From: Gammaproteobacteria bacterium
GTDB lineage: Bacteria; Pseudomonadota; Gammaproteobacteria; Methylococcales; Methylomonadaceae
Length of the DNA: 7,649 nucleotides
NCBI GenBank assembly: GCA_024511045.1
Contig: JANEMG010000102.1
Coordinates: 1 to 7,649 of the forward strand
Direction: 5' to 3'
The translations under genes and the position numbers were made by a program. Of the stretch, positions 1 through 6,167 are shown piece by piece; within the stretch, counting starts at the first letter, position 1, and each line of letters begins with the position of its first letter. The notes beneath the pieces are model-generated. The model was not told the origin of the DNA. It searched no databases and was given only the letters and a program-made list of their open reading frames with translations.

Positions 1-335
1 CCTTCGATGTCCTCGCCGCAACCTTTCCGGCCGGCACCGTCAGCGGTGCGCCGAAAATCCGCGCCATGGAAATCATCGCCGAATTCGAGCCTGTGAAACG
101 CGGCGTCTACTCCGGTGCGGTCGGCTATATCTCCTGGTCCGGCAATCTCGATACCGCGATTGCCATTCGTACCGCCGTGATCAAGGACCGGACCCTGCAT
201 ATCCAGGCAGGAGCCGGTATCGTCTACGATTCCATACCACGCAATGAATGGGACGAAACCATGAACAAGGGTCGCGCGGTGTTCCGGGCGGTGAGCATGG
301 CCGAAGCCGGACTGGATGAAGGAGAGGCATCATGA
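1..335 (+). CDS. trpE: Anthranilate synthase component I, C-terminal fragment
   Basis: This is the last 110 residues of the large subunit of anthranilate synthase; the 5' part lies outside the window. The reading frame begins at base 3 and ends with TGA at 333-335. The enzyme converts chorismate to anthranilate in the cytoplasm, using ammonia delivered by the TrpG subunit. Visible conserved blocks of the chorismate-binding fold are PAGTVSGAPKIRAMEII near the start, then RGVYSGAVGY, then AIAIRTAVI, then QAGAGIVYDS followed by an E-x3-E-x3-KGRA-type helix. These are characteristic of TrpE and the related PabB and isochorismate synthases. The immediately following trpG, trpD and trpC genes make TrpE the natural reading. 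The stop codon overlaps the trpG start (ATGA), consistent with translational coupling of the two subunits. The allosteric tryptophan site and any leader peptide or attenuator lie upstream and cannot be judged. Confidence 0.96.
   Translation, partial: FDVLAATFPAGTVSGAPKIRAMEIIAEFEPVKRGVYSGAVGYISWSGNLDTAIAIRTAVIKDRTLHIQAGAGIVYDSIPRNEWDETMNKGRAVFRAVSMAEAGLDEGEAS
319..326 (+). promoter_or_regulatory. Strong Shine-Dalgarno site for trpG
   Basis: AAGGAGAG lies inside the last codons of trpE, five bases before the trpG ATG at 332. It is the clearest ribosome binding site in the window and fixes the trpG start. Together with the ATGA overlap it supports coupled, near-stoichiometric production of the two anthranilate synthase subunits. 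Confidence 0.75.
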
Positions 336-922
336 GCAAATTGCGCGTGGTGATGATCGACAACTATGACTCGTTCACCTACAACCTGGTGCAGTACCTG
401 GGCGAACTGGGCGCCGATGTGCGGGTGGTGCGCAACGATGAAGTCAGCATCGCCGACATTGAGAACATGGCTCCCGACAGACTGGTGATCTCACCCGGGC
501 CCTGCACGCCGAAACAGGCCGGTATCTCGGTCGAGGCAATCCTGGCCTTTGCCGGAAAATGCCCGATACTGGGTGTCTGCCTGGGCCACCAGAGTATCGG
601 CCATGCCTTCGGCGGGCGAATCGTGCGTGCCAAAAGCATCATGCACGGCAAGACATCGAAGGTCTACCACTATGACCGTGGGGTATTCAAAGGCTTGGCC
701 AATCCCTTCGTCGCCACCCGTTACCACTCCCTGGTGATCGACCAGGACAGCCTGCCGGACTGCCTGGAAATCACCGCCTGGACCGAAGATCATGACGGCA
801 ACAGGGAGGAGATCATGGGGGTGCGCCACAGGCAGCTGGATATCGAAGGGGTGCAATTCCATCCGGAATCCATCCTCACCGAATACGGCCACGACATGCT
901 GCGAAATTTCCTGATCTGGTAA
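332..922 (+). CDS. trpG: Anthranilate synthase component II, glutamine amidotransferase
   Basis: This 196-residue class I glutamine amidotransferase hydrolyses glutamine and passes ammonia to TrpE. The length is normal for stand-alone TrpG/PabA. The N-terminal MIDNYDSFTYNLVQYL block (about residues 8-23) is typical of TrpG/PabA. The oxyanion-hole region is SPGP at 54-57. The catalytic triad is complete: Cys83 within GVCLGHQSIG, and His177 and Glu179 within GVQFHPES. The HGKTS block at 105-109 and the RYHSL block at 130-134 are also family hallmarks. A strong Shine-Dalgarno sequence inside trpE and a 4-base overlap with the trpE stop support the chosen start. In many proteobacteria this subunit also serves PabB in folate synthesis, so a dual role is possible but cannot be seen from sequence. 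Confidence 0.97.
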   Translation: MSKLRVVMIDNYDSFTYNLVQYLGELGADVRVVRNDEVSIADIENMAPDRLVISPGPCTPKQAGISVEAILAFAGKCPILGVCLGHQSIGHAFGGRIVRAKSIMHGKTSKVYHYDRGVFKGLANPFVATRYHSLVIDQDSLPDCLEITAWTEDHDGNREEIMGVRHRQLDIEGVQFHPESILTEYGHDMLRNFLIW

Positions 923-928
923 TTGCCC

Positions 929-1954
929 ATGACCATGCAAACAGCCCTGCAGTTATTGCTGAACAAAGAAAATCTTTCCACGCAGCAGATGCGTCAGGTG
1001 ATGCATCTGATCATGAGCGGCGGTGCCACGCCGGCGCAGATCGCAGGTTTTTTGATCGCCCTGCGCTGCAAGGGGGAAACGGTCACCGAAATCGCCGCGG
1101 CGGCCGAAGTGATGCGCGAGCTGGCGACCCGGGTGGATGTCACGGGCGCACATCTCATCGATACCTGCGGAACCGGTGGCGACGGCGCCAATACCTTCAA
1201 TATATCCACGACCTGCGCCTTCGTAGTCGCGGCGGCCGGCGGCCAGGTCGCCAAGCACGGCAACCGCTCCGTTTCCAGCCGCTCCGGCAGCGCCGATGTC
1301 CTGGAACTGGCCGGCGTCAATCTGGACCTTTCCGCAGAACAGATTGCCCGCTGCATCGAGGAAATCGGCGTCGGCTTTCTGTTCGCCCCGAAACATCATG
1401 GCGCGATGCAGCACACCATCATGCCGCGCCGGGAAATGGGCGTCAGAACGCTGTTCAACCTGCTCGGTCCCCTGTCCAATCCCGCCGGCGCGCCAAACCA
1501 GTTGATCGGGGTGTTTGCCGAACAGTGGGTCGAACCGATGGCCCGGGTGCTGCAGCAGCTTGGCAGCGAACATGTCCTGATCGTGCATGCCGATGACGGA
1601 CTGGATGAAATCAGCATTGGCGCGCCAACCAGCGTCGCGGAGCTGCGCCATGGCAAGGTCCAGACCTACCGCATCACGCCGGAACAATTCGGCATCGACC
1701 GGGCAGACCTGTCGACGCTGGCCGTGGACAGCGTGGCAGCCAGCCTGCAGATGCTCGAAGCGGTACTGGACAACCAGCCAGGGCCGGCGCGGGACATCGT
1801 CATGCTCAATTCCGGGGCGGCCATCTATGCCGCCAACATCACACCGACGCTGGCCGACGGCGTGACCGCGGCCGGTCAGGTGCTGGCCGATGGCGCCGCC
1901 AGGGCCAAATTGTCGGCATTGATCGAATTTTCCCGGCAGCAGAGCAAGGCATGA
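929..1954 (+). CDS. trpD: Anthranilate phosphoribosyltransferase
   Basis: This enzyme transfers the phosphoribosyl group of PRPP to anthranilate, the second step of tryptophan synthesis, in the cytoplasm. The protein is about 341 residues, the usual family length. In the numbering from ATG 929, the PRPP/Mg-binding signature GTGGDG followed by NTFNIST is at about 81-93. The KHGNRSVSSRSGSADVLE block follows at about 109-126. The segment MPRREMGVRTLFNLLGPLSNPAGA marks the anthranilate side, and HADDGLDEIS is the second metal-binding region. The helical N-terminal domain (TALQLLLNKENLS to VMRELATRV) is complete. The frame is open from TTG 923, directly after the trpG stop. ATG 929 is preferred because MTMQTAL aligns with the usual start of the family; ATG 935 is a third possibility. 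None has a good Shine-Dalgarno sequence, so translation probably depends on ribosomes finishing trpG. Confidence 0.96.
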   Translation: MTMQTALQLLLNKENLSTQQMRQVMHLIMSGGATPAQIAGFLIALRCKGETVTEIAAAAEVMRELATRVDVTGAHLIDTCGTGGDGANTFNISTTCAFVVAAAGGQVAKHGNRSVSSRSGSADVLELAGVNLDLSAEQIARCIEEIGVGFLFAPKHHGAMQHTIMPRREMGVRTLFNLLGPLSNPAGAPNQLIGVFAEQWVEPMARVLQQLGSEHVLIVHADDGLDEISIGAPTSVAELRHGKVQTYRITPEQFGIDRADLSTLAVDSVAASLQMLEAVLDNQPGPARDIVMLNSGAAIYAANITPTLADGVTAAGQVLADGAARAKLSALIEFSRQQSKA

Positions 1955-1976
1955 TTATTATCAACTGGACAGAATC

Positions 1977-2780
1977 ATGAACCACACTCCCGATATCCTG
2001 AAAAAAATTCTCGCGAAAAAAGCCGAGGAAATTGGCCGCAGGCAGTTGCGTATGAGCATTTCCGACCTGCAGGAGATCGCCGCAGACACCGAACGGCCAC
2101 GCGGTTTCCAGCGTGCCCTGCAGGAGCGCGTGCTGCAGAAAAAGCCGGCAATCATCGCGGAAATCAAAAAAGCCTCCCCCAGCAAGGGCGTGATCCGCGC
2201 CGACTTCAATCCCGTCGACATCGGCAGGGATTATGCGATGCATGGCGCCACCTGCCTGTCGGTCCTGACCGACAAGGAATTTTTTCAGGGCGCCGAGGTC
2301 TACCTGCAAATGGTCCGGGAAGCCTGCCCGCTGCCGGTGCTGCGCAAGGATTTCATGATCGACCCCTACCAGATCTACGAAGCCCGCGCCCTGGGTGCCG
2401 ACTGCATCCTGCTGATCGTGGCCGCGCTGGAGGACAGCCAGATGCAGGAATTGAGCGAAGCGGCGAAGGAACAGGGCATGGACGTACTGGTCGAGGCCCA
2501 TGACCGGCAGGAACTGGAGCGGGCGCTGCACATCGATACGCCGCTGATCGGCATCAACAACCGGGACCTGCGCAGCTTCGAGACAACCCTGCAGACGACC
2601 CTGGAACTCAAGGAAATGCTGCCGGACGACCGCATCGTCATCACAGAAAGCGGCATACATACCGCGGCAGATGTGCAATTGATGCTGGAAAACGATATCT
2701 ACACATTCCTGATCGGCGAAGCCTTCATTCGCGCGGACAGCCCCGGACAAAAAATGCGTGAATTGTTTGCCCTGCCTTAG
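1977..2780 (+). CDS. trpC: Indole-3-glycerol-phosphate synthase
   Basis: This is a monofunctional 267-residue TrpC that closes the ring of carboxyphenylamino-deoxyribulose phosphate to give indole-3-glycerol phosphate, in the cytoplasm. It is a TIM barrel with the family residues in place: Glu62 and Lys64 in AEIKKASPSKG, Lys124 in VLRKDF, Glu173 in LVEAH, Asn194 in IGINNRDL, and Glu224-Ser225 in ITESGI. Their spacing matches the known catalytic set of the family. The phosphate-binding end of the barrel is read in FLIGEAFI at 244-251. There is no TrpF domain fused behind it, unlike enterobacterial TrpCF, so TrpF must be encoded elsewhere. The gene begins 22 bases after trpD with only a weak ribosome binding site. 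It is the last trp gene here, and no strong intrinsic terminator follows it. Confidence 0.97.
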   Translation: MNHTPDILKKILAKKAEEIGRRQLRMSISDLQEIAADTERPRGFQRALQERVLQKKPAIIAEIKKASPSKGVIRADFNPVDIGRDYAMHGATCLSVLTDKEFFQGAEVYLQMVREACPLPVLRKDFMIDPYQIYEARALGADCILLIVAALEDSQMQELSEAAKEQGMDVLVEAHDRQELERALHIDTPLIGINNRDLRSFETTLQTTLELKEMLPDDRIVITESGIHTAADVQLMLENDIYTFLIGEAFIRADSPGQKMRELFALP

Positions 2781-2786
2781 GGCTGC

Positions 2787-2813
2787 TTGTCTCAGCAAGG
2801 GCTTCGTGAGCAA
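2787..2813 (+). terminator. Weak hairpin after trpC, possible terminator
   Basis: Seven bases after the trpC stop, TTGTCTCA at 2787-2794 can pair with TGAGCAA at 2807-2813, with one bulged T, around a 12-base loop. This gives a 7-bp stem. No T-tract follows (the next bases are CATGACAAAG), so it does not meet the usual criteria of an intrinsic terminator. It could instead protect the trp mRNA 3' end, or be meaningless. Confidence 0.25.
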
Positions 2814-2980
2814 CATGACAAAGAAGCATCAGTGCCGCATCTCTTCACCTTTGCCGCTTGAATGATTTTGCAGGAAATGGATTGCTTCCTGTCTTGTTGG
2901 GAGGGGGCATGCATTATCCGACCATGCTGTCTGCAGCCATTTGCCGCGGCGTATTTTTCTCAACCGGCAAGGTAAAAAGA

Positions 2981-3088
2981 GGTCCCTATGGGTGGTCTGT
3001 GGAGGAAGTGTCTTTGGCAGGAATACCAACGTCAAGCCTACAGGGATGTATTCACGGCGTCTTCCGGAACAGACTACCTATAGGAGCC
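2981..3088. repeat. Long imperfect palindrome (REP/MITE-like or structured RNA)
   Basis: GGTCCCTATGGGTGGTCTGT (2981-3000) is the imperfect inverse of the 20 bases at 3069-3088. Sixteen positions are Watson-Crick, three are G-U in RNA, and one is a C-A mismatch. Inside this stem, GGAAG (3004-3008) pairs in register with CTTCC (3061-3065). GAATAC (3021-3026) pairs with GTATTC (3048-3053), and CC (3027-3028) can pair with GG nearer the loop. The whole 108-base unit therefore folds into one long hairpin with small internal loops. The segment around 3037-3062 (CCTACAGGGATGTATTCACG and onward) resembles, from memory, a family of dispersed intergenic repeats in gammaproteobacterial genomes; that resemblance is unverified. 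The element lies 65 bases before the exporter operon. It may be a repetitive extragenic element, a transposase-less mobile element, or a transcribed regulatory structure. Confidence 0.6.
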
Positions 3089-3153
3089 CGAGTAGTTACC
3101 CGGCAAGTATCTCCCCTTAGGCGGCTTATCGAACCTGTCAATGAAATGAATTC

Positions 3154-4299
3154 ATGCGCAAAATCCTAGCGATCGGCATTCTCCTGGCAGTGATCGCTGC
3201 AGCCGGCATCTACCTGCTGCAACGTCCCGAACCCATACCGGTCATCATCCATAGCGTTGCCGAGGGCGCGGTCGAGGCCATCGTTGCCAACACCCGGGTG
3301 GGTACCGTCAAGGCCTGCCGCCGCGCCTATGTGGCGCCAGCGGCCAGTGGCCAGCTGGCCAAGCTGAACGTCCGGGAAGGGGATGCGGTCAAGAAAGGCG
3401 CCGTTCTGCTGGAAATCTGGAACGACGATCTGAAGGCGCGCATCGCCCTGCGCAAAAAGGAAATTCAGGTCAAGGAAGCCGCCGCCCGGCAGGCCTGCAG
3501 CATCGCCAGCGGTGCGGAGCGCATCGCCCGACGCACCAAACTGCTGCAAAAACATGACGGCATCATCTCCCAGGAACAGGTCGACGATGCCGTCACGGTG
3601 GCGCAGGCCAAGCGCGCCGCCTGCCAGTCGGCAATGGCCGCGGTGCAGGTCGGCAGGGCCGCCCTGACGGCCGCCAAGACCGATCTGGAGCGTACCATCC
3701 TGCGCGCGCCCTTCGATGGCAGGGTCGCGGAAATCAATGTCGAACTGGGTGAATTCGTCACCCCGTCACCGCCCGGCATCGCTACCCTGCCGGCGATCTA
3801 TTTGCTGGACATCAGCTGCCTGTTCATATCCACGCCCATCGACGAGGTCGACGTGCCGTTGCTTCGGCTCGGCATGCCGGCCAGAATCACCCTGGATGCC
3901 TTCCCGAAACAGCATTTCCCGGGAACGGTGACGCGCATTGCCCCCTATGTCCAGGAAAAGGAAAAGCAGGCCCGCACCGTGGAGGTGGAGGTCACCCTGA
4001 ACGAGCAGCAACTGCTGAAACGCCTGCTGCCAGGCTACAGCGCCGATATCGGGGTAATCCTCGCCACCAGGCGGAAGGCGCTGAGAATCCCCACCGCGGC
4101 CATCCTGGAAAACGACCGGGTACTGCTGGTCGGCAAAGACGGCCTGCTGCAGGAACGCGTCATTCAAACCGGCCTGGCCAACTGGGACTACACCGAAGTC
4201 CTGTCCGGTCTCGCAGCTGGCGACAGAATCGTGCTCTCCACCGGCAGGGACGGCGTAGAGGCTGGCGCTTATGTCACCGCCGAACAGACGGCGCAATGA
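3154..4299 (+). CDS. Periplasmic adaptor (MacA/HlyD-type) of an ABC exporter
   Basis: This 381-residue membrane-fusion protein should link the inner-membrane ABC exporter to an outer-membrane channel across the periplasm. Residues 4-22 form an N-terminal membrane anchor; there is no lipobox cysteine. The first half of the lipoyl (barrel-sandwich) domain is at about 58-90 (ASGQLAKLNVREGDAVKKG). A long alpha-helical hairpin spans about 92-180 with its tip near HDGIIS at 134-139. The second lipoyl half is at 183-205 (LRAPFDGRVAEINVELGE), and a beta-barrel plus membrane-proximal domain runs from about 215 to 375. Cysteines at 55, 115, 157 and 222 are unusual for a periplasmic adaptor and may form disulfides. 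The start is fixed by an in-frame stop at 3142-3144, although the ribosome binding site is poor. The stop overlaps the ATPase start by four bases (ATGA). The substrate is unknown. Confidence 0.93.
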   Translation: MRKILAIGILLAVIAAAGIYLLQRPEPIPVIIHSVAEGAVEAIVANTRVGTVKACRRAYVAPAASGQLAKLNVREGDAVKKGAVLLEIWNDDLKARIALRKKEIQVKEAAARQACSIASGAERIARRTKLLQKHDGIISQEQVDDAVTVAQAKRAACQSAMAAVQVGRAALTAAKTDLERTILRAPFDGRVAEINVELGEFVTPSPPGIATLPAIYLLDISCLFISTPIDEVDVPLLRLGMPARITLDAFPKQHFPGTVTRIAPYVQEKEKQARTVEVEVTLNEQQLLKRLLPGYSADIGVILATRRKALRIPTAAILENDRVLLVGKDGLLQERVIQTGLANWDYTEVLSGLAAGDRIVLSTGRDGVEAGAYVTAEQTAQ

Positions 4300-4958
4300 T
4301 TCAACTGGAAAACATCCATCGCTACTTCCAGGTGGGCGAGCAGACGGTGCATGCCCTGAACGGCATCGACCTGAAGATCGATGCCGGCGAGTATGTTTCC
4401 GTGATGGGCCCTTCCGGCTCGGGCAAGTCGACGCTGCTGAACATCATCGCCCTGCTGGACCGGCCTTCCTCCGGGCGCTATCTGCTGAACTGCCGCGATG
4501 TCACGGAACTGGACGACAACACTCTGGCGAACATTCGCCGCGACAATATCGGCTTCGTGTTCCAGTTCTTTCACCTGATTCCCCGCCTGACCGCCGCGGA
4601 AAACATCGAAATGCCGATGATCCTGGCCGGCATCGACCCCAGAGAGCGCAGGCACAGGGTGTCGCAGGCGCTTGCCGCGGTCGGCCTGAGCGATCGCGCT
4701 AAACACCGTCCCGACCAGCTCTCCGGAGGCCAGCGGCAACGCGTGGCGATCGCCCGCGCCACGATCATGCGCCCCGGCGTGCTGCTTGCCGACGAACCCA
4801 CCGGCAACCTGGATCGTGCTTCCGGCATCAGCATCATGCAACTGCTGGAAGAACTGAACCGGCGGAACATGACCCTGATCGTCATCACCCACGACCGGGA
4901 ACTGGGCTCGCGGGCCAGCCGGTCGCTGCAAATGCTGGACGGGGAAATCGTTCTCTGA
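4296..4958 (+). CDS. ABC exporter ATPase (MacB/LolD/YknY type)
   Basis: This stand-alone 220-residue nucleotide-binding subunit powers the two permeases encoded just downstream from the cytoplasmic face of the inner membrane. All motifs are intact: Walker A GPSGSGKST at 38-46, Q-loop Gln90 in FVFQFFHLIPRLTA, signature LSGGQ at 142-146, Walker B VLLADEP at 162-168 with catalytic Glu167, D-loop NLD at 171-173, and switch His199 in VITHD. The Q-loop sequence and the EPTGNLD extension are typical of the LolD/FtsE/MacB-N ('type VII' mechanotransmission) group, not of importer ATPases. The start overlaps the adaptor stop (ATGA), and the stop shares one base with the next start (TGATG), so translation is probably coupled throughout. 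In canonical MacB this domain is fused to the permease; here it is separate, as in YknXYZ-like systems. Confidence 0.96.
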   Translation: MIQLENIHRYFQVGEQTVHALNGIDLKIDAGEYVSVMGPSGSGKSTLLNIIALLDRPSSGRYLLNCRDVTELDDNTLANIRRDNIGFVFQFFHLIPRLTAAENIEMPMILAGIDPRERRHRVSQALAAVGLSDRAKHRPDQLSGGQRQRVAIARATIMRPGVLLADEPTGNLDRASGISIMQLLEELNRRNMTLIVITHDRELGSRASRSLQMLDGEIVL

Positions 4959-6163
4959 TGCGCAGCATCGACGTCCTGCATCAGGCAGCCCGTGCAGTCG
5001 CCAGCCAGCCGCTGCGCGCCCTGCTGATACTGCTGGCGATGAGCATCGGCGTCACCTCGGTCAGCGTCCTGACGGCACTGGGGGAAAGCGCGTGCCGCTA
5101 TATCGTCCACGAATTCGAAGCGCTGGGAACGCATCTGCTGATCGTCCTGCCGGGACGCACCGAAACCACCGGCGGGCAACCGCCGCTGTTTGGCGAAACC
5201 CCGCGGGACCTGACCCTGGACGATGCCGCCGCATTGCTGAAAAGCCGTTTTATAGAAGCCGTGGCGCCGATCAACATCGGTTCCGCGCCGGTGTCGACCG
5301 GTGGACTGGAACGGAAAACCAACATCATCGGTTCCACGGCGGCATTGCAACAGGTCAGACATCTCAGCATCGCCCAGGGCCGTTTTCTGCCGCGCATGGA
5401 AGCCGACCAGTCTGCCCCGGTCTGCGTGATCGGTCAAACCATCCGTGAAGAACTGTTCGGCAGGCGACAGGCGCTGGGGAAATGGCTGCGCATCAACGAC
5501 CGGCGCTTCCGCGTGATCGGCATCCTGGCTTCGGAAGGTCAGTCCATCGGCGTGGACTTCGATGAACTGGTGATTGTCCCTGTCGCCTCGGCGCAGGCCC
5601 TGTTCGACACTTCATCGCTGTTCCGCATCCTGCTGCAGGCCAAATCCAAGCGTGCCATGTATGCCGCCGTCGACGACATCAGAAGCATTATCCGCTCCCG
5701 TCACGAGGGCGAGGATGATGTCACGATCATCACCCAGGACAGCGTGGTCAGCACCTTCGACAACATTCTCACCGCCCTGACCCTGACAGTGGCCAGCATC
5801 GCCGGCATCAGCCTGGCCGTGGCCGGGGTTCTGGTGATGAACGTGATGCTGGTCAGCGTTGCCCAGAGAAGCAGCGAAATCGGCCTGCTGAAGGCACTGG
5901 GTGCGACCAGGGTGCAGCTGTGCTGGCTGTTTTTGACCGAAGCGGCGCTGCTGTCGGTGGCAGGAGCATTGACGGGACTGCTGCTGGGGCAGGCCGCAAT
6001 CGGCGTTTTGCAGCTGCTCTATCCCGGTTTTCCGCTGGCCCTGCCTGACTGGGCATTGTTCGCCGCACTGGCGGTTGCCACGGGTACCGGCCTGCTGTTC
6101 GGCGTCATCCCGGCACTGATCGCGGCCGGAAAGGACCCGATTCAGGCACTGGCGAGGCATTGA
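4958..6163 (+). CDS. ABC exporter permease 1 (MacB_PCD / FtsX-like)
   Basis: This 401-residue inner-membrane permease has the four-helix MacB/FtsX layout: a first transmembrane helix at about 19-42, a large periplasmic domain at about 45-265, and three C-terminal helices at about 272-300, 322-350 and 365-390. The cytoplasmic coupling segment RSSEIGLLKALGA (304-316) is the family signature that contacts the ATPase. The periplasmic domain contains the MacB_PCD features VAPINIG, GRFLPRME and a LGKWLRIN-x5-RVIGIL stretch. It has periplasmic cysteines at 46 and 156, absent from permease 2. It is related to the following gene along its whole length but is strongly diverged, as after an old tandem duplication. 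The start is set by the TGATG junction with the ATPase. It probably pairs with permease 2 in a heterodimer (inferred from gene order). Confidence 0.93.
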   Translation: MRSIDVLHQAARAVASQPLRALLILLAMSIGVTSVSVLTALGESACRYIVHEFEALGTHLLIVLPGRTETTGGQPPLFGETPRDLTLDDAAALLKSRFIEAVAPINIGSAPVSTGGLERKTNIIGSTAALQQVRHLSIAQGRFLPRMEADQSAPVCVIGQTIREELFGRRQALGKWLRINDRRFRVIGILASEGQSIGVDFDELVIVPVASAQALFDTSSLFRILLQAKSKRAMYAAVDDIRSIIRSRHEGEDDVTIITQDSVVSTFDNILTALTLTVASIAGISLAVAGVLVMNVMLVSVAQRSSEIGLLKALGATRVQLCWLFLTEAALLSVAGALTGLLLGQAAIGVLQLLYPGFPLALPDWALFAALAVATGTGLLFGVIPALIAAGKDPIQALARH

Positions 6164-6167
6164 ATCG

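Larger units (their letters stand above)
2781..3153. other. Gene-poor spacer between trpC and the exporter operon
   Basis: This 373-base stretch has no supportable gene. Open frames exist on both strands (about 68 codons on - and about 103 codons on +). They lack recognisable protein motifs and Shine-Dalgarno sequences, and they run straight through the palindrome at 2981-3088. The spacer looks more AT-rich than the flanking genes. From left to right it holds a weak hairpin just after trpC (2787-2813), a 6-bp hairpin CAGGAA/TTCCTG near 2871-2892, a GCATG/CATGC pair near 2908-2928, a short T-run near 2953-2957, the long palindrome, and about 65 bases of unassigned sequence up to the adaptor start. 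The promoter of the exporter operon should lie in this spacer, but I see no -35/-10 pair good enough to call. Confidence 0.6.

Noticed and set aside
953..1687. Antisense open frame of about 244 codons opposite trpD
   Set aside because: Shadow of a confirmed gene, with histidine-, glycine- and aspartate-rich composition typical of antisense translation and no family motif.
1..2780. trp genes as part of a specialised biosynthetic cluster
   Set aside because: Gene order, lengths and catalytic residues are those of the ordinary proteobacterial trpE-G-D-C operon. Nothing links it to the exporter except adjacency across a 373-base spacer.
1839..2816. Long antisense open frame (about 325 codons) opposite trpC
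   Set aside because: It lies wholly over a well-supported trpC with every catalytic residue intact, has no recognisable motif, and is the kind of shadow frame that GC-rich coding DNA produces.
2869..2900. CAGGAA/TTCCTG hairpin followed by TCTTGTT as an intrinsic terminator
   Set aside because: The stem is only 6 bp with a 10-base loop, and the following tract is interrupted by C and G. It is too weak to call.
2829..3035. Small - strand open frame of about 68 codons in the spacer
   Set aside because: It has no motif and no ribosome binding site, and it covers half of the palindrome.
3089..3150. Possible tRNA-like segment on the - strand (GGTTCGATAAGCC resembles a T-arm)
   Set aside because: No matching acceptor, D or anticodon stem can be built around it, and the required spacing is absent.
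2858..3169. Small + strand open frame of about 103 codons in the trpC-adaptor spacer
   Set aside because: It runs through the palindrome and into the adaptor gene, has no Shine-Dalgarno sequence, and its translation shows no domain. It is better explained as a chance frame over a repeat.
4269..5437. Overlapping antisense frames opposite the ATPase and permease 1
   Set aside because: Both are opposite strongly supported genes, with low-complexity Arg/Asp/Gln-rich translations and no ribosome binding site.
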